Shown here: positions 10,180-18,356 of the stretch, piece by piece | Numbering within the stretch: the first letter of the stretch is position 1 | Layout: every line of letters starts with the position of its first letter | Source: CAYMUR01 sp964393615 | Lineage (GTDB): Bacteria; Planctomycetota; Planctomycetia; Pirellulales; Pirellulaceae | Assembly (NCBI GenBank): GCA_964393615.1 | Contig: CAYMUR010000012.1 | Coordinates: 21,544 to 85,543, forward strand | DNA: 64,000 nt | Direction of reading: 5' to 3' | Notes under the pieces: generated by a model | What the model saw: only the letters and a program-made list of their open reading frames with translations | Databases searched by the model: none | Told to the model about the DNA's origin: nothing | Position numbers and translations under genes: made by a program

Positions 10180-11088
10180 ATGTGTGGAATTGTTGGGCTT
10201 TTGGCAAAAACAGAACATGGGCAACAAGATCTCGGCCGTTGGCTGACGCCCATGTTTACCTGTATGGCTGCGCGGGGTCCGGACTCTGGTGGCCTGGCTG
10301 TGTTTCATGATCCTGTCGATGCCCCGTGGAAACGGTATAGCGTTCACACGAACGACCGCCAATACAATTGGGATTCGCTCGAAACATCGCTTCACGAAGA
10401 CTGGAACGGTTCCGGAGATGATGGAGGACAGGTCCGATCACTGGAGAACCACGCCGTCATTACCACTACGCTGGATCGTGAACAATTCGTAAACTGGCTG
10501 AGGCAAATCGATCCGACACTGCACTTGCTTTCGGCAGGTCGTTCGATGGACGTTTACAAAGATACAGGAGAACCAAAGGATATTGCCCGTCGCTACAAGT
10601 TTACATCCATTTCCGGATCCCATTGTGTTGGTCATACGAGAATGGCTACGGAGTCAGCAGTGACGCCTGTCCATTCACATCCATTTACTGCAGGCGAAGA
10701 TTTTTGTCTAGTACACAATGGGTCACTCTCGAATCCTTATATGCTCCGGCGCATGCTGGAACGCCATGGACTGCACTTCGATACGGACAACGACACCGAA
10801 GCGGCTTGCCGTTACATCGAATGGCGTCTTCGGTCCGGAGTCGATCTGGATGAAGCCTTGAAACTTGCTTTCCATGATCTGGACGGTTTTTACACACTGC
10901 TCATGGCGACCACTCAACAGCTGACGCTTGTCCGCGATGCATTTGCCTGTAAACCCGCCGTCGTGGCGGAAACAGACCATTACGTTGCCGTCGGATCAGA
11001 ATTCCGTGCGTTAGCGCACCTTCCTGGCATTGATGATGCTCAAATGTTTGAGCCAGCACCAGAGGAAATTTACTCATGGCAACTGTAG
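10180..11088 (+). CDS. mgsA: N-methylglutamate synthase subunit A (class II glutamine amidotransferase)
   Basis: 302-aa Ntn-hydrolase-type glutamine amidotransferase. The protein begins MCGIVGLL, giving the catalytic N-terminal Cys after Met removal. RGPDSGG and GHTRMATES are family motifs for glutamine binding. The family member here corresponds to GlxB/MgsA, which in the NMG pathway processes gamma-glutamylmethylamide and hands methylamine to the synthase subunit. It is the first gene of the cluster, and its last 13 bases overlap mgsB, implying translational coupling. Without neighbours it could be read as an amidophosphoribosyltransferase- or GltB-type domain; the mgsB, mgsC, gmaS and mgdABCD context decides the call. 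It lacks the large C-terminal domains of full-length glutamate synthase. Confidence 0.85.
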   Translation: MCGIVGLLAKTEHGQQDLGRWLTPMFTCMAARGPDSGGLAVFHDPVDAPWKRYSVHTNDRQYNWDSLETSLHEDWNGSGDDGGQVRSLENHAVITTTLDREQFVNWLRQIDPTLHLLSAGRSMDVYKDTGEPKDIARRYKFTSISGSHCVGHTRMATESAVTPVHSHPFTAGEDFCLVHNGSLSNPYMLRRMLERHGLHFDTDNDTEAACRYIEWRLRSGVDLDEALKLAFHDLDGFYTLLMATTQQLTLVRDAFACKPAVVAETDHYVAVGSEFRALAHLPGIDDAQMFEPAPEEIYSWQL

Positions 11089-11792
11089 ATGCTAATTTGC
11101 ATGAGGATGCCGTGGTATTTGACCTGGCAACACAATCACTACGCCAAGTAAACGCCTTTTTACATGGCGATAAGGATCAACTGGCCGGTAGACAGCTAGT
11201 AATACAGAATCCGGCAGGTCATCACAGCATCGCTGTCGGTATGAGTGCAGCTGGCCATGTTGAAATACAAGGGCATGCTGGCTACTACGCCGCCGGAATG
11301 AATCGTGAGGCTGAAATTACAATTCATGGCAATGCAAGTTGTGGCGTTGCCGAAAACATGATGTCTGGCTCAGTCCGGGTACTTGGAAATGCTTCCACCT
11401 GTGCTGGTGCATCCGCGCACGGAGGGCTGCTTTTCATCTCAGGAAATGCATCCAGCCGTTGCGGTATCTCATTAAAAGGTGGTGAGATTGTGGTGGGTGG
11501 AAGTGTGGGACACATGTCGGGGTTCATGGCCCAAGCTGGACGTATCGTGGTCTGCGGTGATGCAGGCAATGGCTTGGGCGATTCGCTGTATGAGGCTGTT
11601 ATCTATGTACGAGGTCAAATCAACGACCTCGGCGCTGATGCGCAACAAGAACCCATGACCGATGACGATCATCAGGCACTTGCTAATTTACTCAGCCGAG
11701 CCCAGTTGAAACATAATCCTCAAGAATTCAAACGCATTGCGTCGGCACGCAAACTGTATCACTGGAACGCAGACGCCGCACAAGACTATTAA
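11076..11792 (+). CDS. mgsB: N-methylglutamate synthase subunit B (GXGXG domain)
   Basis: 238-aa protein made of repeated glycine-rich turns of the glutamate synthase alpha C-terminal (GXGXG) beta-helix, for example HGNASCGVAENMMSG, GNASTCAGASAHGG and GDAGNGLGDS. This corresponds to GlxC/MgsB, a structural subunit joining the amidotransferase and FMN subunits. It starts inside the end of mgsA and is followed after about 100 bases by mgsC. The three subunits together reproduce, as separate proteins, the domains of one glutamate synthase large subunit, which is the hallmark of the glx/mgs type. Confidence 0.85.
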   Translation: MATVDANLHEDAVVFDLATQSLRQVNAFLHGDKDQLAGRQLVIQNPAGHHSIAVGMSAAGHVEIQGHAGYYAAGMNREAEITIHGNASCGVAENMMSGSVRVLGNASTCAGASAHGGLLFISGNASSRCGISLKGGEIVVGGSVGHMSGFMAQAGRIVVCGDAGNGLGDSLYEAVIYVRGQINDLGADAQQEPMTDDDHQALANLLSRAQLKHNPQEFKRIASARKLYHWNADAAQDY

Positions 11793-11895
11793 ACGATTAG
11801 CATAAATGATTAACAGACGGAATGGACGGGGCACCATTTTTTGTCCAAATCCAAACTCTCTACTCCACTGACCACTAACCACAGACGCCTTTCTC

Positions 11896-13251
11896 ATGGT
11901 AAACAACCGGCCCCATCTCGAGGAAAGCAGTTCCTACGATCGCTCGGTCATTTCCTATATCCAGCTAGCCGCAGAACGAGGAGTCTACGATATCCGAGGA
12001 CTGGGAGCCAAACGTCAGTTGCCAACATTCGATGACTTGGTTTTCCTAACGGCGTCGGCATCTCGCTACCCACTTGAAGGATACCGAGAAAAATGTGAAA
12101 CGCGAACCGTCTTGGGTAAAAACCGCGCATCACGCCCCGTTGAACTGGACATTCCCATCACGATTGCCGGCATGAGTTTCGGATCCCTGTCGGCTCCTAC
12201 CAAGGAATCCATCGGCCGCGCAGCCAGCCAGATGGGAATCAGCACAACCACCGGTGATGGTGGTATGACGCCCGAAGAACGCCTGTCGTCAAAAACACTC
12301 GTCTATCAATGCTTGCCTTCTCGTTATGGCTTCAATCCAGAGCATGTCGCCCAGGCTGACGCCATTGAAATCGTTATCGGTCAAGGAGCCAAACCTGGTG
12401 GCGGTGGCATGCTGCTAGGTCAAAAAATCAGTCCCCGCGTTGCCAGCATGCGAACTTTGCCGGAAGGCATCGACCAGCGCTCGGCCTGTCGGCATCCAGA
12501 CTGGACAGGACCAGACGATCTGGCTATCAAAATTGAGGAGCTGCGCGAGATTACCGACTGGCAGATCCCCATTTATGTCAAACTGGGCGCGACCCGGGTC
12601 AAGGAAGACGTCAAGCTGGCTGTCAAAGCTGGCGCCGACGTCGTCGTGGTCGATGGCATGCAAGGAGGAACAGCAGCGACACAACAAGTTTTCATTGAAC
12701 ACTCAGGAATCCCCACGCTACCCGCAGTACGACTAGCAGTCGAAGCGTTGGACGAAATGGGTGTTTCCGAACAGGTACAACTGATCATTTCCGGTGGAGT
12801 GCGTAGCGGAGCGGATGTTGCCAAAGCACTGGCGTTGGGCGCAGATGCCGTCTCAATCGGTCAGGGAGCTTTAATGGCACTGGGCTGCAACAGTGACTCC
12901 TGGGTTCGCGACGGTGAAAATATCGATGCGACGGCTGACTACGAGACACTGGGGGTACAACCCGGATATTGCCATCACTGCCAATCTGGACTTTGTCCCG
13001 TAGGAATTACGACCCAAGACAAAGAACTGGAAAAACGGCTCGATCCACAATGGGGAGCACAGCGGCTGAAAAACTATTTACAAGTCATGACCATGGAGCT
13101 AACCACCCTGGCCAGGGCGTGCGGCAAATCCAACGTACACCACCTGGAGCCCGAAGACCTGGTAGCCTTGACGGTGGAGGCAGCGGCGATGGCAAAACTA
13201 CCATTGGCGGGAACCAATTGGATTCCGGGAGAACCAACGCGTGGAGAATGA
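11896..13251 (+). CDS. mgsC: N-methylglutamate synthase subunit C (FMN, iron-sulfur glutamate-synthase-like)
   Basis: 451-aa FMN-binding glutamate synthase domain, matching GlxD/MgsC. Expected chemistry is reductive or exchange transfer of methylamine to glutamate/2-oxoglutarate, giving N-methylglutamate. Visible features: AGMSFGSLSAPTKE and TGDGGMTPEE near the barrel start, IGQGAKPGGGGMLLG (FMN/glutamate site), VDGMQGGTAAT, ISGGVRSGADVAKALALGAD (phosphate binding), and a Cys cluster CHHCQSGLCPVG for a 3Fe-4S or 4Fe-4S centre. Its stop codon overlaps the GTG start of the ammonium transporter by 11 bases. A canonical GltB would be about three times longer. Confidence 0.88.
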   Translation: MVNNRPHLEESSSYDRSVISYIQLAAERGVYDIRGLGAKRQLPTFDDLVFLTASASRYPLEGYREKCETRTVLGKNRASRPVELDIPITIAGMSFGSLSAPTKESIGRAASQMGISTTTGDGGMTPEERLSSKTLVYQCLPSRYGFNPEHVAQADAIEIVIGQGAKPGGGGMLLGQKISPRVASMRTLPEGIDQRSACRHPDWTGPDDLAIKIEELREITDWQIPIYVKLGATRVKEDVKLAVKAGADVVVVDGMQGGTAATQQVFIEHSGIPTLPAVRLAVEALDEMGVSEQVQLIISGGVRSGADVAKALALGADAVSIGQGALMALGCNSDSWVRDGENIDATADYETLGVQPGYCHHCQSGLCPVGITTQDKELEKRLDPQWGAQRLKNYLQVMTMELTTLARACGKSNVHHLEPEDLVALTVEAAAMAKLPLAGTNWIPGEPTRGE

Positions 13252-14635
13252 ACTCAATGCCCTGACGGTCATCTTTACGGAATTTTATTACTGGGTTACC
13301 GTCGTCATGATGTTTCTGGTCCATGTCGGCTTCTGCCTGTACGAAGTCGGCATGGCACGGGAAAAAAACAAGATCAATACGCTCATGAAAAATGCGATGT
13401 TGATCCCTGTGATCACCATTGGTTTTTATCTTTTCGGTTGGTGGATCTACTTCGGAATACAAGGCGGCCCTGGTATTACAGGCGAGTTGGCTCCAGCACG
13501 ATGGGCGTTACCGTGGAGTGAACTCATGGGAACGCACATGGGCGGCAATCCCACGCAGGCAGAAATCACATCAGAGGATACGGCCACTTGGGCGAGATTA
13601 AATGGTGTTTTCTGGGCCGCTTTTTTATTATTTTCTTGGACAGCCGGGTCCATTCTCTCGGGTGCTGTGATTGAACGCATCCGGTCCGCAGCTTTCTGGG
13701 TTCTGGCCCTATTCGTAGGCAGCGTGACTTGGATCATTGATGCGGCCTGGGGCTGGTCTGAACACGGATGGATGGTAAAGATTTTAGGCTATCACGACGC
13801 CTACGCTTCCGGAGTCATCCACGGCGTCGCAGGAGGTTCGGCGTTGGCAATTTTAATTCATCTCGGACCGCGAATCGGTCGTTTTCGTCCAGATGGATCT
13901 CCGCGCATTATTCCCGCACACAATATGTGGCTCGTGGCAATCGGAATGTTTCTGATCTACACCGGGTTTTGGGGATTTTACGCAGCGTGCAATATCCCTA
14001 TTTGGAATATTGCTCCCCAGGGCGAAACGTTTTATTCTGCCACTACCATCTACCTCACACCTACAACGTTGAGCGCTATTACGTTTAACTTCCTTCTTTC
14101 ACTTTCAGGGGGGTTAATCATGGGATATTGGGTGTCGCATGGTGACGCTTTTTGGACATTTCAAGGTGGCTTGGGGGGCATTATCACGGCATCGGCGGGG
14201 AATGACTTGTATCATCCAGTTCAGGCCTTTCTGATTGCCATGCTAGGGGTCTATTGTGGCTACCGCCTCCATTACCTAGTCGAAAAGAAATTCAAAATTG
14301 ACGATGCAGTAGGCGCCGTTGCCATCCATGGATACTGCGGTACAATCGGCGTCATCGTGGCAGGATTTCTGTTATGGGGATATCCCAGTTCACCCCATGA
14401 AGGTTTTGCGCCTATCACACCCTGGGGCCAGTTGGCCGGCGCAGTGATCATGTTTTTATTGCTCGGTTTTATTCCCTGTTATCTCCTCACCTGGATCATC
14501 AAACGTTGTGGAGTTTTGCGCATCCCACCAGAAATCGAACTAGCTGGTCTGGATCACGAACTGGTCGAATTAGAAAATCAGCAGGTCGCTGAAATCGAAT
14601 CCGTCCAAAAGGCAGGAACGAATTTTTTAACCTGA
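13241..14635 (+). CDS. amt: Amt-family ammonium/methylammonium transporter
   Basis: 464-aa Amt/Mep/Rh channel with about 11 membrane segments. The conserved Asp eight residues before the first pore His is seen in DAYASGVIH, and the second pore His in VAIHGYCGT, so the twin-His pore is intact. The start is GTG at 13241, overlapping the mgsC stop by 11 bases, with GGGAG at 13227-13231 nine bases upstream. No GlnB/GlnK gene accompanies it. Amt proteins carry methylammonium as well as ammonium, and tight coupling to mgsC argues that its role here is methylamine uptake or ammonium recovery. The C-terminal cytoplasmic tail contains an acidic stretch (EIELAGLDHELVELENQ). Confidence 0.88.
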   Translation: MENELNALTVIFTEFYYWVTVVMMFLVHVGFCLYEVGMAREKNKINTLMKNAMLIPVITIGFYLFGWWIYFGIQGGPGITGELAPARWALPWSELMGTHMGGNPTQAEITSEDTATWARLNGVFWAAFLLFSWTAGSILSGAVIERIRSAAFWVLALFVGSVTWIIDAAWGWSEHGWMVKILGYHDAYASGVIHGVAGGSALAILIHLGPRIGRFRPDGSPRIIPAHNMWLVAIGMFLIYTGFWGFYAACNIPIWNIAPQGETFYSATTIYLTPTTLSAITFNFLLSLSGGLIMGYWVSHGDAFWTFQGGLGGIITASAGNDLYHPVQAFLIAMLGVYCGYRLHYLVEKKFKIDDAVGAVAIHGYCGTIGVIVAGFLLWGYPSSPHEGFAPITPWGQLAGAVIMFLLLGFIPCYLLTWIIKRCGVLRIPPEIELAGLDHELVELENQQVAEIESVQKAGTNFLT

Positions 14636-14729
14636 AAGTATTTGCATTTTTCAGAAAAGCATTTATTTTCCATGCATCTTTCCATTGAACCAGGCAATCA
14701 CTACCTTCAGTCTAGAAACAGGAAACAAT

Positions 14730-14927
14730 ATGATTAAAACAGGACTGGTTGAAACATGGTCTACCAATCCGCTAAACCTTGGCCCGCTTTACCCGCTTGT
14801 CGGCTGGGAGGGGGCCATGGCATCTATTTGCCTGGTAGTATTCGCCACGTTCATCGTGTGGAAGTTCAAATCAGAAAACGACAACTATGCATCCCAGACT
14901 AAGCGATTCAATGACTCCAGCCAATAA
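14730..14927 (+). CDS. Small single-pass membrane protein within the methylamine cluster
   Basis: 65-aa protein if started at the ATG at 14730, which follows AGGAAACA; a longer frame begins at 14685. It has one predicted membrane segment (about residues 27-47, around ASICLVVFATFIVW), followed by a hydrophilic charged tail. The N-terminal part carries LNLGPLYPLVGW. I do not recognise a family. It follows amt in the same direction after about 95 bases and lies before gmaS, so a role as a small accessory subunit of the transporter is possible. The codon pattern looks coding, but shortness limits confidence. Confidence 0.55.
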   Translation: MIKTGLVETWSTNPLNLGPLYPLVGWEGAMASICLVVFATFIVWKFKSENDNYASQTKRFNDSSQ

Positions 14928-14991
14928 AATCGAGGTAAATGGGGGCATGGTGGCACAGGCAGACCGATCATTTCCAGGCTCACCGCAGTGT

Positions 14992-15101
14992 CATAAAAAG
15001 CGTTCCGCCCAACCATAAAAAGCGTTCCGCCCAACCATAAAAAGCGTTCCGCCCAGCCATAAAAAGCGTTCCGCCCAGCCATAAAAAGCGTTCCGCCCAA
15101 C
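14992..15101. repeat. Five tandem copies of a 22-bp unit
   Basis: Five consecutive 22-bp units begin at 14992, 15014, 15036, 15058 and 15080. Each starts CATAAAAAGCGTTCCGCCCA, followed by AC, or by GC in units three and four. There is no spacer between units, so this is not a CRISPR array. It lies in the gap between the small membrane protein and gmaS, about 75 bases before the gmaS start. Confidence 0.95.
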
Positions 15102-15161
15102 AATGATTAACATGCTTCCCACGCCCCTGAATCGATTTTCGTTTGCCTAAATAGAAACAAC

Positions 15162-15167
15162 AAGGAG
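15162..15167 (+). promoter_or_regulatory. Ribosome binding site of gmaS
   Basis: AAGGAG lies ten bases before the ATG at 15178 but only one base before an in-frame GTG at 15169, so it favours the ATG as the start. Confidence 0.7.
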
Positions 15168-15177
15168 TGTGTCAATA

Positions 15178-16536
15178 ATGGCTGACCGAGTACAAGTCCG
15201 TCAACAGTTAGAAAACGACGGCATCGAATTTTTGCTGGTCCAGTTTGTGGATTTACATGGAGCAGCCAAAGTTAAAATGGTACCAGTAGACAGTTTTGAC
15301 GGTGTCATCGACGAAGGTGCTGGTTTTGCCGGAGCCGCCGTGTGGGGAGCGGGGCAAGGCCCTCATTCACACGACATGATGGCAAGAATTGATTTGAACA
15401 GTTATACACCGTTGCCCTGGTTACCGAATTCTGCTCGTTTCGCTTCGGATTTATTCGTGGATAACAAGTCCCACCCCTATTGTCCACGGACGATCTTGAA
15501 ACGTGTACTGTCTGATATTCGTGACCGCGACTATGTCTTCAATGTCGGCATGGAACCAGAACATTTCCTGGTGACGCGCAACGAAGATGGCTCGATTCAA
15601 CCCTGGGACCCGGACGGTGTCGACCACCTTGCCAAACCATGTTACGACTACCGCTCTATGGCACCAGCCATGTCTTACTTGCAAGAATTGACCACTTCTC
15701 TGAATCAGCTTGGCTGGGGAGTATACCAGACCGATCACGAAGATGGTAATGGACAGTATGAAATCAATTTCGAATACGCTGATGCTTTGACCACCGCCGA
15801 TCGGATCACTTTTTTTAAAATGGCGACGTCGCAAACCGCGAAAAAATTCGGGGCCATTGCAACACACATGCCAAAACCGTTCAGCGACCGTACCGGCAGC
15901 GGCCTCCATGTTCACTTTCACTTGGCCGACGCGAACACGGGCCAGGGACTGTTTGAATCAACGTCCGACAGTCGAGGGCTGGGATGTTCTGAATTAGCGT
16001 ACCATTTTATTGGAGGAGTGTTACATCACGCTCGCGCCCTGTGCGCAGTGACCAGCCCTACAGTAAACTGCTACAAGCGGTTACAACTGGGCTCAGGCTT
16101 ATACTCCAGCCGATCTGGCTTCACCTGGACACCGGCATTTGTAAGCTATGGGGACAACAACCGTACACAGATGATTCGTACGGCAGGCCCCGGCCATTTC
16201 GAAGACCGAACTGTCTCTGCTGGCTGTAACCCTTATCTGGCTCTAGCGGCTTATGTCGCGGCCGGAATGGATGGAATCGATAAAAAAATAGATCCGGGCC
16301 AACCCAACCTCGGTAACCTCTATGAAAAGCCATTAGGCGAAATTCTCCAATCAGGCATTCAAATTTTACCACAATCACTGTGGGAGGCCGTACAACAATT
16401 GCAAAAAGACGACGTGATCAAAAGTGCGCTCGGCCCTGTGGCTGACGAGTTCATTGAATTAAAGACCCGGGAATGGGAAACTTACGACCGCCAGGTCACC
16501 CGTTGGGAAATTGAAGAGTATTTGACATTCTTCTAA
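15178..16536 (+). CDS. gmaS: Gamma-glutamylmethylamide synthetase-like (glutamine synthetase type III family)
   Basis: 452-aa ATP-dependent ligase of the GS III / GlnT / GmaS group; the inferred reaction joins glutamate and methylamine to gamma-glutamylmethylamide. Visible GS marks are an N-terminal beta-grasp with QFVDLHGAAKVKMVPV, the metal-binding GMEPEHFLV, DHEDGNGQYEINF, SGLHVHFHL (ATP/metal His), and NRTQMIRT followed by EDRTVSAGCNPYLALAA (glutamate and ATP Arg). Sequence alone cannot separate GmaS from GlnT-type glutamine synthetase. Presence of mgsABC upstream and mgdABCD downstream makes GmaS the better call. A short hairpin-capable sequence (ATGGAA AGGA TTCCAT) directly follows the stop codon. 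Confidence 0.85.
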   Translation: MADRVQVRQQLENDGIEFLLVQFVDLHGAAKVKMVPVDSFDGVIDEGAGFAGAAVWGAGQGPHSHDMMARIDLNSYTPLPWLPNSARFASDLFVDNKSHPYCPRTILKRVLSDIRDRDYVFNVGMEPEHFLVTRNEDGSIQPWDPDGVDHLAKPCYDYRSMAPAMSYLQELTTSLNQLGWGVYQTDHEDGNGQYEINFEYADALTTADRITFFKMATSQTAKKFGAIATHMPKPFSDRTGSGLHVHFHLADANTGQGLFESTSDSRGLGCSELAYHFIGGVLHHARALCAVTSPTVNCYKRLQLGSGLYSSRSGFTWTPAFVSYGDNNRTQMIRTAGPGHFEDRTVSAGCNPYLALAAYVAAGMDGIDKKIDPGQPNLGNLYEKPLGEILQSGIQILPQSLWEAVQQLQKDDVIKSALGPVADEFIELKTREWETYDRQVTRWEIEEYLTFF

Positions 16537-16836
16537 ATGGAAAGGATTCCATGGAATGACAAGTTACGCTTCAACAAATTGTCAGAAAACAGCCCCGCAT
16601 CCAACAATACAAACTACCTGCCAATCAGTAATAACCCACCCACTCTCGGCGCGACTTACCGCAAGGGACCACAGCGCAAGAAAATAGTTTTCCTACCAGT
16701 GTCAGCCCCTGCGAACTCCACTTTTGACAACACGTATTGATAAAGTCCGGCCCACATGGCCCGGAACACATACCGCTGCCCCGCCCTGGACAATGCCACG
16801 ACACAGAATGCCACCACACAGAATAACACCCCTAAC

Positions 16837-18081
16837 ATGCCTTACCGCCTACTCCGATTTGCCCTTGGAAAGAAATATCCCGAAAAACGGATGTTTCGCG
16901 CGCCCGAAAATCTCAAAGATGAATATGACGTTGTCATTATCGGTGGTGGCGGACATGGCCTGGCCGCAGCCTATTACCTGGCAACTAACCATGGCATTAC
17001 TAATATCGCCGTGTTGGAAAAAGGCTACCTGGGAGGAGGTGGCACCGGTCGAAACACGGCGATTGTCCGTTCCAACTACCTGACCCCGGAGGGGGTTAGA
17101 TTTTATCAACGTAGTGTCGAACTGTTTCAAGATCTATCACGACAATTGAAATTCAATTTATTTTACTCGGAACGAGGCCATTTCACTCTCGCGCACTCTC
17201 CCTCGTCTCTCAACACGATGCGCTGGAGGGCAGAAGTCAACAAGCATTTAGGAGTTGACAGTCGTGTCGTTGATCGTCACTTCATCAAGGATCGGTTACC
17301 GGAAATAGATTTGGAATGTGGTGGCCACCAGCCACCAGTCCATGGAGCCTTGTTCCATCCTCCCGGTGCCATAGCACGCCACGACGCAGTCGCTTGGGCC
17401 TACGCTCGAGGTGCCGACGAACTTGGTGTCGAGATACACCAACAGACAGAAGTAACTGACATTGAAGTCCGTGACGGGCATGTCGCTGGTGTCCATACCG
17501 ACCACGGTTTTGTAAAAACTCGTCGGGTACTCAGTGCCGTCGCGGGATGGACGACTCACATCACCCAAATGACCGGACTCAGGACACCACTGGTTATTCA
17601 TCCACTGCAGGCAATGGTCACGGAGCCACTCAAGCCTTGGCTCAATCACATCGTTGTCTCGGCAAGCCTACATTTATACGTCAGCCAATCGTCGCGCGGA
17701 GAACTTGTTGCCGGCGCATCGCTTGATCCAGGCGAACTGGTCTCCATGCGGTCTACTCTCGATTTTGCCGAATCTCTCAGCGGCCATTTGGCAGACATGT
17801 TTCCGTTAATTGGCCAGATTAACGTGCTGCGCCAGTGGGCCGGATTGTGTGACATGACCCCTGATTTCTCACCCATCATGGGCAAGACTCCTATTGGTGG
17901 CTTTTACATTGATGCAGGCTGGGGAACATGGGGTTTCAAAGCGACTCCCGTCAGTGGTGAGACCATGGCAGCCACAATCGCTCGGGACGAACAACATCCA
18001 TTGATCACATCGTTTGCACTCGACCGATTTCGCAACTTCGAACTAGTCGGTGAAAAAGGTGCCGCAGCAGTCGGCCACTGA
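16837..18081 (+). CDS. mgdA: N-methylglutamate dehydrogenase subunit A (SoxB-like beta subunit)
   Basis: 414-aa flavoprotein of the heterotetrameric sarcosine oxidase beta-subunit family. The start chosen, MPYRLLRFALG, resembles family N termini; an in-frame ATG at 16756 would add 27 Asn/Thr-rich residues containing a small imperfect repeat. The dinucleotide-binding motif VVIIGGGGHGLAAAYYLA and the adjacent GGGGTGRNTAIVRSNYL are typical of SoxB/MgdA, where FAD and covalently attached FMN are held near the subunit interface. It catalyses oxidation of the N-methyl group. It lies 14 bases before mgdB in the same direction. The substrate, N-methylglutamate rather than sarcosine, is inferred from gmaS and mgsABC upstream. 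Confidence 0.87.
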   Translation: MPYRLLRFALGKKYPEKRMFRAPENLKDEYDVVIIGGGGHGLAAAYYLATNHGITNIAVLEKGYLGGGGTGRNTAIVRSNYLTPEGVRFYQRSVELFQDLSRQLKFNLFYSERGHFTLAHSPSSLNTMRWRAEVNKHLGVDSRVVDRHFIKDRLPEIDLECGGHQPPVHGALFHPPGAIARHDAVAWAYARGADELGVEIHQQTEVTDIEVRDGHVAGVHTDHGFVKTRRVLSAVAGWTTHITQMTGLRTPLVIHPLQAMVTEPLKPWLNHIVVSASLHLYVSQSSRGELVAGASLDPGELVSMRSTLDFAESLSGHLADMFPLIGQINVLRQWAGLCDMTPDFSPIMGKTPIGGFYIDAGWGTWGFKATPVSGETMAATIARDEQHPLITSFALDRFRNFELVGEKGAAAVGH

Positions 18082-18095
18082 AAACAGGTTTCCCA

Positions 18096-18356
18096 ATGAA
18101 AATAATCCATTGCCCGATTAACGGTCCGCGCCCCGCACAAGAGTTCCATTTTGGCGGTGAATTCCGCGAAACACCAGATCCAGATCAAGTCGACAACGAA
18201 ACCTGGGCTGGTTATGTTTTCCATCGTAATGGTCATCCTGGAATCAAACGAGAATGGTGGTACCACTTGCCCAGCGGTACTTGGTTTATCGCAGAACGTG
18301 ACAATCAGACCGATGTTTTTCTGGGAACCTATCTGTATGGAGCACCCTCTCCGTGA
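18096..18356 (+). CDS. mgdB: N-methylglutamate dehydrogenase subunit B (SoxD-like delta subunit)
   Basis: 86-aa protein of the sarcosine oxidase delta family. Family features are the opening IHCPINGPRPAQEFHFGGE, WAGYVFHRNG and WFIAERDNQTD. In zinc-binding SoxD proteins the metal is held by CxxC near the N terminus plus a His and a Cys later. Here the first Cys is present (Cys6), the second is Asn, and the later region YHLPSGTW retains His but has no Cys. The stop codon overlaps the mgdC start, so the two are translationally coupled. Confidence 0.85.
   Translation: MKIIHCPINGPRPAQEFHFGGEFRETPDPDQVDNETWAGYVFHRNGHPGIKREWWYHLPSGTWFIAERDNQTDVFLGTYLYGAPSP

Noticed and set aside
10180..13251. Ordinary glutamate synthase (gltB) split by frameshifts
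   Set aside because: The three proteins have their own starts, overlaps and GlxB/C/D-type lengths, and are followed by gmaS and mgd genes, so this is the split mgs/glx type rather than a broken gltB.
14992..15101. CRISPR array
   Set aside because: Units are contiguous with no spacers and there are no cas genes in the window.
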